64,000 bases of DNA, taken from Scortum barcoo (lineage: Eukaryota; Chordata; Actinopteri; Centrarchiformes; Terapontidae). The notes beneath the pieces are model-generated. The model had not been told where the DNA came from. It saw nothing but the letters and a program-made list of their open reading frames with translations, and ran no database searches. This document shows positions 13,443-25,681 of the stretch, piece by piece (within the stretch, counting starts at the first letter, position 1; each line of letters starts with the position of its first letter). A program made the position numbers and the translations under genes. The stretch is from NCBI GenBank assembly GCA_023238725.1, contig CM041541.1:13843544-13907543 (forward strand), in the 5' to 3' direction.

Positions 13443-13446
13443 TAAA
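13441..13446 (+). promoter_or_regulatory. Polyadenylation signal overlapping f7i stop codon
   Basis: The stop codon TAA (13440-13442) runs directly into AATAAA (13441-13446). A second AATAAA lies near 13671, which may be the one actually used. Confidence 0.4.
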
Positions 13447-15675
13447 AGATGATTTTCAGAAAACAACTACATCAATTACTATCTCTTTCTATCTAGATAC
13501 TATCTCTATCTCTTTTAAAGATTTAATTTATTATGTCATCATGAAATATCATCATGTCAAAGTGCTTTAAGTTTACTCTTTGTTCTGCCTGTTTTTCTCT
13601 GTTTGGTTGTGTTTTTATGGTCATGATGTAAAAAAATTAAGTTTTTTTAGTTTTTAAGTTAAAAAACGCTGAATAAATGTTACTGATTGAAAAGCAGTGG
13701 ATTATTTGTGATCAATTAGTATGTTTTCACACATAATATACTCAAAATCTGATCTTGGGAACACTGTACAATTTACATAAGATGTTTGAATCTTCACACG
13801 TTGCAGACAAACACTTTTGGTTGGTGAAATATTCGTACGAAACCAAACAGGTAATTCATTCGTTGTGTTTTGTTGTCAGATATGAGCATTTTAAATCTGT
13901 TAACTTTTGTTTTGAGAATAAAGACGAGGCAAAAGCTCAAGTTTGGCATTTTTTCAGCAACCAAATCCACATCGTTGCCAAACAAAGAGACAGTCAGCTG
14001 TTTCGTACATATCAACGAATTGGTCAAACCACTGAAATAATCAGAAATATCCAGTCTCTTTTTGCAGATGACTTCATCTTATAGACCTTAAATAAAGTTT
14101 TACCAATATTTATGTATGTACACCATATAGTTTGTTTACATGCTAACATTGACAGTGATGTACATTTACTGTTCTCCAGTACAAATCTGAAGGTCTTAAA
14201 TTTCAATTTTACTCTACGTTATACTTCTACTCTACTACCTACATTTATCTGACAGCCTCAGTTAGGGAGCCTTTTTTTTGTGGGGGGGGACTTTTAAACA
14301 TAAGGATGTAAAATACAAAACATAAGGATGTAAAATACAAAATTAAACCACACTACACAGCAAGTACTTTTACGTTAAGTTCATTTAGACTTTTAATGAT
14401 CTGAAACTGACCTCTCCTTGTAACATTTTTACATGAAACTAAAATGTCTGAATAGTCTGAATACATCAGTTTGAGGGAGCAGCTAACCAGTATTTCAGTC
14501 TGCAGAGTAAATATTGATCAGTTTGGACGTCCGCCGCTCGGCCCCCTGAGCTGATTGGCTGCAGCGTAGAAGTGGCGTTGAACACTTTCAGCAGTGAAAC
14601 AGCAGCTGACCTCGACGCTGAGTCAGTGTTTAAAAATCCACATTTACTGTAACTGACCCCCCTCCTCCCCCCACCGTACCCGCTCAGTATGAAGCTGCCA
14701 AAAAAATCAGCAAACACTTCAGGAGATGAACTCCTTCAGATCCTTCATACCAGAAAGTGCGAGGAAGGTAAATGTGTGTCAGATCCTCCCAAAATCAGCA
14801 TCCCTCTCTTTTTATGCAACATCTGGGCCCACAAAGGGCTTTTCTGCTGCCTTAAACCAAGTACCAAATAAAGTGAGAAACCATATCTCATTTATCGAGG
14901 CTTCTTCTGAAAGTCAGATTTAACAGGCTCTTTGATGGATCCAGATGTGCAGATTCGGTAATGATGCTGCTGCTGATCAACATATTTAACAGACACATCG
15001 GGTTTATCATGAGACCTATTTGTAGATTTATTTATTCCTGCTCTGATAGTTTATTCAGAACAATGAATACGATGTGTTCTCTGAATTAAAAGATAAAACA
15101 CGTTGTTGGTCAGTCAAAGCTCAAACGAGGGGAAATTTGACTTTTCAGATAAAAAGTTGAAGAATGATTTTTGTAAAGTACTGGGTAGTTTAATATTTTA
15201 CAAAGCATCATGTTTGACCTTTTCATTTGGTTTCTGTATGACTTCTTAATTCGTAAAGTAACTGAAGTTTCCAGATAAATGTAGTGAAGTAAAAAATACA
15301 ATATTCTGAGATGTGGAGGGCTTGACGTATAACGTACCTTAAATTGTACTGAATCACAGCATTGGGTAAATGTACTTAGTTACTTTGATGTTTGAGTACT
15401 GGAGCTCAATTGTAAACTCACTTCACATTTTACTTTTTTAATGAATAACACAAATGTGACGACATCACTCTGAAGTTCTCTGATTGGATGTTTTTGTTGT
15501 CTCGTAGCTTTGACTGTTTTTTATTATTATATATTTTATTTATTATACATATTTTTTATAATATATTTTTTGGGCCTCCGTGTTTTAGCAGGAAGTCAGG
15601 ACGCCTCGGATAAGCCCCGCCCAGCGTGATCGGTCCAAGTTTAAACATGTCGACGCCTCTTCCTCCCCCGATCTG

Positions 15676-15711
<36 letters not shown>

Positions 15712-15830
15712 ATGCAGGTCATTGCCCTTTCTACCACCCCTCCTCTCTCCCTCTCTCCACATTTAGACTCCATTACTTCCACTCAGCACACTGAGGTTTT
15801 TACAGCCGAGCTCGCCATCCACCCGGGACC
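13443..15830. other. Intergenic spacer f7i-f10
   Basis: 2.4 kb without a recognisable gene. It holds a directly duplicated block (cataaggatgtaaaatac, about 14299-14340), a run of G at 14280-14290, fragments with the TTTGATG/AGTACT words typical of fish nonautonomous DNA elements near 14200-14250 and 15355-15430, an AT-rich stretch (15520-15570) and a (CT)n tract at 15679-15703 about 130 bp before the f10 start. Short open frames on either strand show no family motifs. Confidence 0.5.
15679..15703. repeat. (CT)n microsatellite upstream of f10
   Basis: About 12 CT dinucleotides directly visible, within the presumed f10 promoter region. Confidence 0.85.
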
Positions 15831-18800
15831 ATGTTTTGGTTTCACCGCCTGTCCCTCGGCCTCCTGCTGCTCCACCTGGCCGCTGCTTACGTAGGTACGT
15901 TCCCTAAAATCTAAACTTCACGCGCCAAGAAGAGGAGGATAAGATGGAGTTAAAGCAGGGTGGAGAAGACTCAGCACCATGTTGATGTGTGTTTTGGGTG
16001 GTGATGGTGGTAGGAGGGGGGGCGGGAGTGTGTGTGTGTTGATTGGCGGCTGGCAGGTGATATCTGACCCCGTCCCATTAGGTGTGTGTGTGATGTCACC
16101 ACATTTCATGATGGCTGCCGCTCTCACTGGAGAAACAAACCACTTGCCGTTCTCTCACCAGCCTTCTTGGACGGCAAGGCGGCCAATCAGGTGCTGACCC
16201 GGCGGAGACGAGCCAACAGCTTTTTCGAGGAGGTCAAACAAGGCAACATGGAGAGGGAGTGCGTGGAGGAGCGCTGCAGCTGGGAGGAGGCGCGAGAGAT
16301 CTTTGAAGATGCTAAGAAAACTGTACTGAGCTCCTGCAACAACACACACAGACACTGACAACCATCAACGAGTGTTCACGAAGCAAAGCCCACTTGTTTA
16401 ACCTCGACTAGCATCGGTCCAACGAGCTCAGCACAGACCGGATGCAACCGAAAGCGATAAGAAATAGTTGTCATTTACATTTAGATCATCTCAGTGAAAT
16501 GTAGAAGTAGAAATGTCAAAAAACACATTACCGCTTCATGAAAAACAAGAAACAGAAACTACATATAAATGACCGACTGGAGTTTAGACTGAGCCCGCTT
16601 TGCTTTTTACTGAAATATACTGATCCCACTTTAAGTCTTTTTCATTCTGTTTGTTGTTTCTTTTTGCAGGACGAATTCTGGAACAAATATGTTGGTAAGA
16701 TATCGTTTGTTCTGACTCGTCAAAATGACCAAACCAACCAGATAATTTAATCTATCTATAACAATATTCTTTTGCATCTTGTAATATGTGCACATACTGC
16801 TAACAGTATCATATATATTCTATTTTATGTTTCACCTCTTTAGTTATATAATTTGAAATATAATATTTTGTAATGTACCGGTGACAGCAGGGCCTCGTAC
16901 TGGCTGGTCTGTTGTAGTGATTTTCACCATTTCATGTTAACTTTTGGCTAATTTGAATATTTTTGCTTCATGTTCATGGTAAAGTCTCACCAAAAGCTCC
17001 TGTTTTGCTGTAGATGGCGACGCCTGCGAGTCGATGCCCTGTGCTCATGGAGGACTTTGTAAAGATGGAGTCGGCGGCTACACCTGCTACTGCCAGGCTG
17101 GGTACCAGGGCTCCAACTGTCAAATGGGTACAGAAGCACAGTCACTCTGGACAGTCGAGTTCAGCTTTCTTCCTCCCAGTTAATGTCCAGCGTTAATGTT
17201 TAATAAGAAGCAGGAAGTAGTCCGTTATGTAGAGAAGGTAGAACGTTTAACTTTCTCAGTGCTGAGCTACCCGCTGGGTCGTACAAACACCCCTCCCTGG
17301 TCTTGACAGTGTTTCCTGTGTGTTTGCAGTTATTCCCGAACTCTGTGAGAACAAAAATGGTAACTGTGAACACTTCTGCAACATAGTGCAGGGAAACGTT
17401 GAGTGCTCCTGCGCTGACGGATATTTCCTGGCATCAGATGACAAATCCTGCAACTCCAACGGTGAGAAAGACTCAAGAGTCCATGCAGTCTTTCACTGGT
17501 CCCAGTACAGTCGAGGGCCATGTTGTGATGTAGTGAGACCTTTGCAAAGGACTTTGGTGACCCTTTAACCTTTCCTGTAGCTCCACCATCACAACAAAAG
17601 TCTGTTTCTAATCGTCTTTGCTCTACAGCCAAAATAGTTCTTTCAGTGATTAAACTTTTTGCTGTACAAACCATGACCTTTAAACTTCCCGTGGGCTCTT
17701 GCAGAGAAATTCAAATGTGGAGCCATTATCACCAGCAGCGTCCGGACTATTGTTAGGTATGAGCGGGGCAACACTACGGAGGACGACACTGGATTGAACC
17801 ACACAGACCTCAACACCAACGTCACATTCACCGAGCTGACGTACGGACCAGAAACTGTTCAGCCCTCAGAGCCATCACCTACTTACAACACAGGTTCTGA
17901 GGTGCTCACCTGTCAAATGGCGGATATGACCCGCATTGTCAACGGAGACGATTGCCCACCAGGAGAATGCCCATGGCAGGTAGAGACACTTTCTTTTTTT
18001 AAAAAGCGGAAGAAAAACAACATAATCAACCGTCAATGCCTCAAATACTGTCCTGAATTATATTTTGTCTCTATGTGGATGCTATATTTTTATCCCACAT
18101 TGTCCTCGCAGGCTCTCCTCCTGAACGAGGATGACCGAGGTTTCTGTGGAGGAACCATCCTCAACGAATACATCATCCTGACCGCCGCCCACTGCATGAA
18201 CCAATCACGCTACATCTACGTCAAGCTCGGTAGGCCTGACTATGATGAGACACAACTCATAATTACAGATAGAATAAGCTTGTAATGACTAAAATACTTT
18301 ATTCTTTCTGTGCATTCAGGTGAGTTTGACTTGTTGAGGAATGAAGGTAACGAAGCTACCCACCAAGTGGAAACTATCATCACCCACAATAAATACAGGC
18401 CGGAAACCTACCACAATGACATTGCACTCATCAAATTAGCCACGCCCATCAAGTTCAGCAAGTTCATCCTCCCAGCCTGCATACCTGAGCAAGATTTTGC
18501 TGAAAAGGTGAACGTTTAAACCGGTCGAGCTACTTTACAACCAACTTAAAGATTCAACTCTTTTGAAGAGATAGTTCAACATTTTGGGAAATAGGATATT
18601 TGTATTAGAAGGAGGGCTGCTGTCACTCTCATGTCTCAACAGAAGCATAAATATAAAGCTACTGTGAGCAGCCAGCAAATAATCCCCTCCGAAAATAGTT
18701 TGTTTAGTTGTCCAGATGAAACAATTGCAATAACTTATTTTAGAGAGCAGGACTGATCTTCTCATCCAACTTAAGGCAAGAATCCAAATGACTGTATTTC

Positions 18801-19291
18801 CCAAAATGTTGAACGATTGCTTTAAGGCCACATGAGGAACCAGTTAAATGTCCTCCCTCCTCCTGCAGGTCCTGATGCGGGAGCCATATGGCATGGTCAG
18901 CGGCTTCGGCCGTCTCGGTGAGGGCCGGCAGCCCTCCACCATCCTGCAGCGTCTCACCGTTCCTTACGTGGAACGACACATCTGCTTGGAATCCACACAG
19001 CTGCGCATCTCTGCCCGCATGTTCTGCGCCGGCTACGACGAAACAGCCAAGGACGCCTGTCAAGGTGACAGCGGGGGGCCGCACGTCACACGTTACCGCA
19101 ACACATATTTTGTCACCGGCATCGTGAGCTGGGGCGAAGGCTGCGCACGAAAAGGCAAATACGGCATCTACACCCAAGTATCCAAGTACATCGGATGGAT
19201 CCGTCAGGCCACAGACAAGCTGGTGCCCAAACAGAAGCATGCAAGCCGGAAGAAGAGGCACCTGGGCCCCATCAAGAGGCTCGTCCTGTAA
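15831..19291 (+). CDS. f10: Coagulation factor X
   Basis: Secreted zymogen whose active form, with factor V, converts prothrombin. Nine exons: 15831-15894 (signal, FWFHRLSLGLLLLHLAAAYV), 16162-16322 (Gla), 16670-16694, 17014-17127 (EGF1), 17330-17461 (EGF2), 17705-17979 (activation peptide), 18112-18229, 18320-18507, 18869-19291. The total is 1,500 nt, an intact 499-aa frame. EGF1 has the Asp-hydroxylation pattern CKDGVGGYTCYC. The activation peptide is long with NTT, NHT and NVT sequons and ends MTR|IVNG. The catalytic residues are His in TAAHC, Asp in NDIALI and Ser in DACQGDSGGP, with VSWGEGCARKGKYGIY typical of factor X. The C-terminus is basic (RKKRHLGPIKR). Unlike its neighbours, the last catalytic exon is split by an extra 361-nt intron. 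No RRKR-like light/heavy processing site is seen in exon 6. Confidence 0.95.
17536..17590 (-). repeat. Dispersed repeat fragment (minus orientation)
   Basis: The reverse complement contains GGAGCTACAGGAAAGGTTAA followed by GGGTCACCAAAG, matching the fragment at 12203-12258 in f7i. It lies in f10 intron 5. Confidence 0.5.
18571..18816. mobile_element. Inverted-repeat element (MITE-like) in f10 intron 8
   Basis: The ends carry near-perfect inverted repeats: ATAGTTCAACATTTTGGGAA at 18571-18590 and its complement (TTCCCAAAATGTTGAACGAT) at 18797-18816. Interior about 200 bp, no open frame of note. A target-site duplication is not clear. It fills about two thirds of the intron that splits the f10 catalytic exon. 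Confidence 0.7.
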
Positions 19292-20763
19292 GAAATCATC
19301 TCCGGAGTCCGCTGAGCTGATATCAGCCACACTTTGTGCATCTCGTGTAATCACTGATTTTATGTTTGAGACTTCTCAACCGTCTCATTTCAGCCACAGA
19401 AACTTTTGATCATTTGATTTACCCCGGTTCAAAGACTTCTTAAAGCTGCACTAATTTATGTTTTGTCCACTTACGGGCAGCAGCAGATTCTGTAATGATG
19501 ACAATCAACGTATTATCATCTCATAAAGCATGTAAACAGCTGCCTGCTTCCTCATCAGAGCAACGTGATCATCCCATCGACATTAAAATTACTCAGGAGG
19601 TTCTTTGAGTTTTCTGACTAGTTTGATCTCCAGTAATTGATGTTGTTTAATTCCACATCCAGCAGCAACGCGATCCTTCACGTATTCATGAGCCTGTGTC
19701 AGCTGATGAATGAGAGTCCAGTATTGTCTCTCTTTTAGCTCTGTGTTTGGTCTCCACCACCTTCTGAGGGAAATATCTGTCTGCAAAATGCACAAATATG
19801 ATGACATTAGCTCTGAAGCAGCCTGATTTAACAGTTCATTTAACATTTTAAATCTACGTAAGCACAACAAGTTCTGTTTTCATGTATTTTTTTATCCGTC
19901 ACTGCCAGAAACTGAATTCTGAAGCAAATAAAACACTACAATACTCTGATGGATGTTTTTGTGTGATTCAATCCAAAATATTCTATAACTACGTTTTCAC
20001 AGCATCACATTTCAAACTGCATCTACCAAGTTGTTTTATATTTTACATTTACCTTTATACTTTTCAGTATTCCAGTTTTTTAAATGATTTTCACCATCCA
20101 TCAAACAGAGCTGCTCACATGGCTGAAGACTCTACAACGAAATCCATTTTTTATGGAAATTATTATAGTGTTGTGGAAAAAGAAAAGAATCTCAGTGAGA
20201 TTCAAACTTTCAGGACTACCTTAAATACAATTTAATTTACTGTGCCCGTCTTCTTCTGGATGTTCCTCCTAGTTTGACCTGGATCATGGAACATCTCAGG
20301 ATCATTTTAAATTATTAATCCTGGTGATGAAATCTCTCTGTTTACCTCAAATAAACAAAGTTCCTGAACACTGAAGTTTCAGAGGTCGGACGGCTGCTTG
20401 TTTGTGAGGTTTGAGGACAGACCAGAGTCCACAGCAGGAGCACGTTTACTGACCAGAGTTTTCTTTATTTTCAACTCTTTACAGAAACTGAATCACAAAA
20501 CAGTTTAAAAATATGAAATATTTTTTAAAAATGTGTTAAATGTGTTACTGACATCTCACCTTTATATTTAATTAAAAGTCTATTAGAGTTCTGCTGAAGC
20601 TTTTCAGAGAATGACTATTTTATTTTTATATATTCAATAATTAGTGTAACAGACTTTTAACAAAACGATTTAAGAGCTTTAAGTCCCGCCATGTTTCTTG
20701 TTTAATGAATCAGCTGTGACTCATCAGTGTGTGTGTGTGTGTGTTCACAGTGTAGTCAGTGTC
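19292..20763. other. Intergenic spacer f10-proz
   Basis: f10 3' UTR followed by AT-rich DNA. An ATTAAA near 19583 could serve polyadenylation. A short (TG)n tract lies at 20731-20743 just before the proz start. No other gene or RNA was recognised. Confidence 0.5.
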
Positions 20764-23700
20764 ATGGCGGTCAGCATCATGTCGGCTTGTTGTCGAGCGT
20801 CTGTTCTGTCTCTCTACCTGTTTGCCTGTTTCCTTCAGGCGTTCAGCTTCGGAAAAGGTAAGATCTGCGACCTGTGACCTCTGACCCTGCTGCTGTCGCT
20901 CCTGTCGACTCGGTTTGTTTGATTATTGTCAGATTTCAGTCTGTCGATGAATTATCTGATTTTAAACAGACACTAACTGATAAATCAAGCAGGAAACAGT
21001 TAAACAACAGACATTACACACATAAAAACTTTAAAATATTCCAGATGAAACTGGAATAATTGTGGTAAAAATATCTCAAACATTCAGTTCAAACCACGTT
21101 AACGTTGTTTAACCAGCTCTGCTCTCAGTGTGTCGTAATTATGACTCACAGTCTTTGAAGTATGTCTTGCTTTTATATTAGATATCAAAGATCAGTATTT
21201 AAAGGACAGTTGTGACAAGTTATTTAAATGTATAATATCACTCATGGAATAATAACTTACTAACGTTTATTATAATCATGATTTATTGCATCATTAAAGG
21301 AAGAATAGAATACATTTATTACAGTTTGATAAATGACATCTCAAAGTGACAATATCGTACTTTTCACTTTAGTAATTTAATCTTAATTCATATAAAAAAG
21401 TATTAAATATGGCAACTTACCTGTTAAAGGTATTTTAGAGGTATGATTTTTGATTTTGGATGAAGTGATAAGTGAAACCTGCTGGCTCCCTCCAGTGTTT
21501 CAGGCTCCGGGGACCCACGACGTGTTCCTGCGGTCCAAACGGGCCAACCTGTTCCTGGTGGAGGAGATCCTGCAGGGCAACCTGGAGCGGGAGTGTTACG
21601 AGGAGCTGTGCAGCTACGAGGAGGCCCGCGAGTACTTCGAGGACAACGACAAGACGGTCAGACAGTCAGCGAGGAGACAAATGATCAGTGACACGCGTGA
21701 AATTTGAAACGAGAAACAATGATGATGATTGATCGATGACGTTTGTTTAGAAATAAGCTGATTTTGTCTCATTTTGACTTCGTGCACAAAATTTAAACGT
21801 GTTCTTTGTTTGTGTACAGGACGCCTTCTGGACGGTTTACTACGGTGAGCCAGCTACAAATCAATAAATGTGTTTTATTAAGGTGATAAAAGGTGATAAA
21901 AAACCTGAAATAAATAATGAATAAACATCAGAGTAGTTAAAAACCTACCGTTCAACGCTCATTCATAGTGATCGTCGGAGTTTGCATTTTGCATAAGCGA
22001 CTTCCAGTACTACTAATAAACAAATATAAATATAATAATTGTGTCATATATTTATTTTAACTTTTGGTTTGATGGTTCAGATCACAGTTCTTTGTCTTCT
22101 CATCAAACTCTTCATTAACTGATCGCTTTGTTTATTTCTCTGAAAGTTTTCAGCTACTTTTGTTTATTTCTTGTCCGATCAGTCTGATTGATCGTCTCTG
22201 TGTTTCTGAGCAGATGGAGACCAGTGTCAGCCCAATCCCTGCCTCCATGGGGGGAACTGCACCGACAAAGTGGGGGGGTTCAGGTGCTCCTGCGCGCCCC
22301 CCCACTACTACGGACCTGCCTGTGAACTGGGACTGCTGAAAGCAGCAGGACAGCCGCCAACCGCACCACAAATCACCAGAGCAGGTTGGGCCACGCCCAC
22401 AGCTGACATGGCCCCGCCTCCAAAGAGGGGCGGGGCCTATAACACAAAAACTCACTGTGCCTTCAGGGACTCCTCCGTCATCACTTCCTGTCTGTTTCAG
22501 AGTGTCCGACTGAAGGTCCGACAGCATGTCACCAGCTCTGCACGGCGTCCCAGCAGACCTTCACCTGCTCCTGCATGTCGGGATTCAAACTACAGAGCGA
22601 CGGGCGGAGCTGCCTGCCTGACGGTACGAACCCCCTCCCAACCCCCCCCACATACAAAAAGCTCAAACTGCTTTAATAACAAAGCCTTTGTGTCCTCAGT
22701 GGAGTTTCCATGTGGAAGACTTCCTGACAAATTCAACACGACTGACTCAATGTGTCGCCATGGAAACTGTCCCTGGCAGGTAAGATGCTCTCAGCCAATC
22801 ACAGCGAAGCATCAACTCATTATTCTTTCTCTGACTCAGTAAATCCCCTGATGTAGTTTAATTTCGTTTTCATTGTTCATCAATCGTTTGTTTATTATTC
22901 TCTGGACGTTTGTCCGACCAAACATCTAAAACCCAAAAATACTTTCACAGAGGACAAAAATAAAAAATAAAATAACAAGCCGGGTGAACAGAACAGTGTG
23001 TTTGTTTTCTGTCTCCAGGCGTCCCTGTTGGACAGCAGAGGGGTGGAGCTGTGTGGCGGCGTGGTGCTGGGTCGACGCTCTGTCCTGACCGCCGCCCACT
23101 GCCTCTTCCTGGACTCAGAATCTGACCTCCGACCCTCCAACTTCCACGTGGTGGCTGGTACTAAACTTTATATTACTTCATTTAACTCCATCGTTGTTTT
23201 CCTTCATCAAAACATGACAGTGGAACAGTGGGTTTTTCACAATAAAAGTCCACTGGATTATATTATTTTGATGTTGTGTTTCTCGTCTCCTAGGTGATGA
23301 GAAAATGACTGTCCCTGTCAAGGCTCTGTACATCCATAGCAATTTCCATAAAGGTCACCATGACAACGACCTTGTACTCCTCGAGCTGGCCAGGCCCCTC
23401 CGCTTTAGCCCCGCCCTCATCCACCTCTGCCTGCCCACCAAGGACTTCTGCGAAAACATCCTGATGCATTCTGGGAGGACGGGCATCGCCAAAAGACGGG
23501 CAGGGTCAGTCAGATCCAGAGGCTGGTCTACATGACGCTGGATGAGTGTCGCAGTCAGCTGAACATCTCACATCCTCTCAGCAACAAAATGTTCTGCATG
23601 AGGAGGCTGAATGAAGTGGCGGGGATGCAGAGTGGACCTTTAGGGAACCAAAATGGAGCCAACAACAGACACCAGAGGAGTTTAAACGGACCTTTAAAAT

Positions 23701-24131
23701 ACCAAAATGGATCCCAGGGGAGGTCGTACGGACGTTCGGTGAACAGAACTGGAGCTCAGGGGAGGCTGGATGGACACCGAGCGAACCAGCACCAGAGTCA
23801 AGCCCAGAACAGTCAAAACGGAGCCCACAGAGCAGCCATCGATCACAGCAGCAGTTCAAAGAGTCAAAACGACAAACTCTCAGAGGCTGACAGCAGCTTG
23901 AGGTCAGAGGTCAATGGCGAGCGATGTGGTGGTCTGTTGCCGGGGACACCCGTTGCCACGATGGATCGAGGAACGGTATTTCTGACTGGGCTGCTGATTT
24001 CATCATCTGCGGGATGCGACAGTGGCAGCGGTCTGGTGTTCACCAAACTTTCCCGCTACCTGGGCTGGATCAGGCCGAGGCTGGAGGCCGCAGAGGATCA
24101 CATGACCCCCCAAGTCAGCCAGTATCCTTAG
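20764..24131 (+). CDS. proz: Vitamin K-dependent protein Z
   Basis: Protein Z is a plasma cofactor for the protein Z-dependent inhibitor of factor Xa; its protease domain is inactive. Exons: 20764-20857 (signal), 21496-21656 (Gla, with EGNLEREC-type core and LVEE two-residue feature as in mammalian PROZ), 21820-21844, 22214-22384 (EGF1 plus linker), 22501-22623 (EGF2), 22700-22779, 23019-23157, 23294-24131. There is no Arg|IVGG activation site (CRHGNCPWQ instead). His (TAAHC) and Asp (NDLVLL) remain, but GDSGGP is absent. Instead, after MQSGPL come about 100 residues rich in N, Q, S and G with repeated QNG, before TVFLTGLL. The sum is 1,631 nt (3n+2) because the last exon shifts frame at the A-run 23491-23494, so one base seems missing. 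The C-terminal KLSRYLGWI fits PROZ. Confidence 0.85.
23630..23905 (+). other. Low-complexity N/Q/S/G-rich coding insertion in proz
   Basis: Repeated codon blocks (CAAAATGGA-like, coding QNG) recur at irregular spacing through this part of the last exon. They lie between the degenerate active-site segment and the TVFLTG strand of the protease fold. Such a block is not part of the trypsin fold and would form a disordered surface loop. Confidence 0.7.
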
Positions 24132-24844
24132 AATCACTAACGACCACCGCCATCTTCAAAACTCTCTTCATCATCATACGCCAACTCAAAATCTCCTCAG
24201 TGGAACAAACTGGTGGTTTAATGTGTTTCAGCTCCTAAACTAATACAAAGCTCGTTTTTACCCCCGATCGATTTGTATCAGCGTTCTCCCCGAATATCTG
24301 AGATTTATCACATTATGGAAGATAAACATTGTTAAAATGTTTCTGCTGCAGGACATGAAACAGGAAAATCCTATTTTACAATAATATCTCAAAACTATCG
24401 TGTTGTGATGAAACTCATCAACAAAAGCTTCGCCACTAAAATGTTGTTTGTGCAGTGCAGTTTGATTTGAATCCTGCATTTATTTAATATTTGTGAAGAG
24501 CAAAAAGTAAAACCCACAGAAAGTATGTTTTGTGTAGAAAATATACGGAGCCACCTGTCATATTTACTGCCAGCGGTTTGTATTTTAAATTTGTAATGTG
24601 AAATTAAAGTGCTGAATTACAAAGACTGATTTTTTAGAAAACACACTAAAGACTCCAATACCCACAATGCACCGCTCAAAGCCTCCAAGGAACACAAACT
24701 GGAAACATACCCGCTTCAATAATCAATCCGATACAAGCTGTACAAACCAGCATCTGTTTTATTTGACAATTTTTTACAGTACAAAATACAAAAGAGTGAA
24801 TTAAGTGGAGCATCACAGCCAGAGGGGATTGTGGGTAACGTAGT
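24132..24844. other. Tail-to-tail spacer proz-pcid2
   Basis: 3' UTRs of proz (+) and pcid2 (-). On the minus strand AATAAA occurs at about 24757-24762, 80 bp past the pcid2 stop. On the plus strand AATTAAAG near 24601 could serve proz. No other feature. Confidence 0.5.
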
Positions 24845-25616
24845 CTAGGAGACTGAGGAGAGAGGAGGGAATGGATTCTGTTTACTGACCACGAGCTTCT
24901 GGTGCTGATGAGAGATGTAACCTTTGATATGACCCTGAAGAGACAGAAAACACAGAAGAAGAAGAGCTGAAGCGTTGTCTACACCTGGATTCCAGGTGTG
25001 TGTGTGTGTGTGTGTGTGTGTGCGCTTGTGTGTGTCCTCACCATGTAGATCAGGTTGGCCAGGATACACTGCACCTCGTCGATGTCGACATCCTCCACCT
25101 GCATCATCCTCAGAGACACCAGGAAGGCGTCCAGAGGCAGCTGGTGCGTCCTCAGCAGCAGGTACCTGCAGACGAGAGCCGACAGGGATCGAAGTGAAAA
25201 ACACTGAGGCTGAAACCACAGCTGAAAAATCCCAACAGGTGCGCTAAAAACAAAAGACAATCCTGAAAGATAAAAACACAACATGTATGATGACTGACAG
25301 GTGAGCTGAGTCTCTTCTCTCTTCATCGTGAGCATTACAAATATTAAAACACAGGAGCAAACCAGGTGCCTACATTACCCATAATTCAACTGGACCACTG
25401 ACATCACCTGAGACCTCACACAGCTTCACGGCTTTAAAACATCTGCGGCTGAACTCACACTTTCTTGAAGAGGTTCCTGTAGGTGATGATCTTCAGCTTC
25501 TCCAGGATGAGGAAGATCCCGCAGCGGATGAAGAAGGTCTCGTGTTTTGACAAAGCCTCGTTCAGGAGCAGCAGAGGTTCAACAACAGCAGGTTCCCCTC
25601 GACACACACACACTGA

Positions 25617-25681
<65 letters not shown>

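Noticed and set aside
18740..19354. 204-codon minus-strand frame over f10 exon 9
   Set aside because: Antisense shadow of the GC-rich catalytic exon; no family features. The same holds for minus frames at 12819-13325 and 60234-60869.
25455..25679. Open frame beginning MCVCVCVC
   Set aside because: The start lies in the (CA)n microsatellite; only the C-terminal part is genuine pcid2 exon 12.
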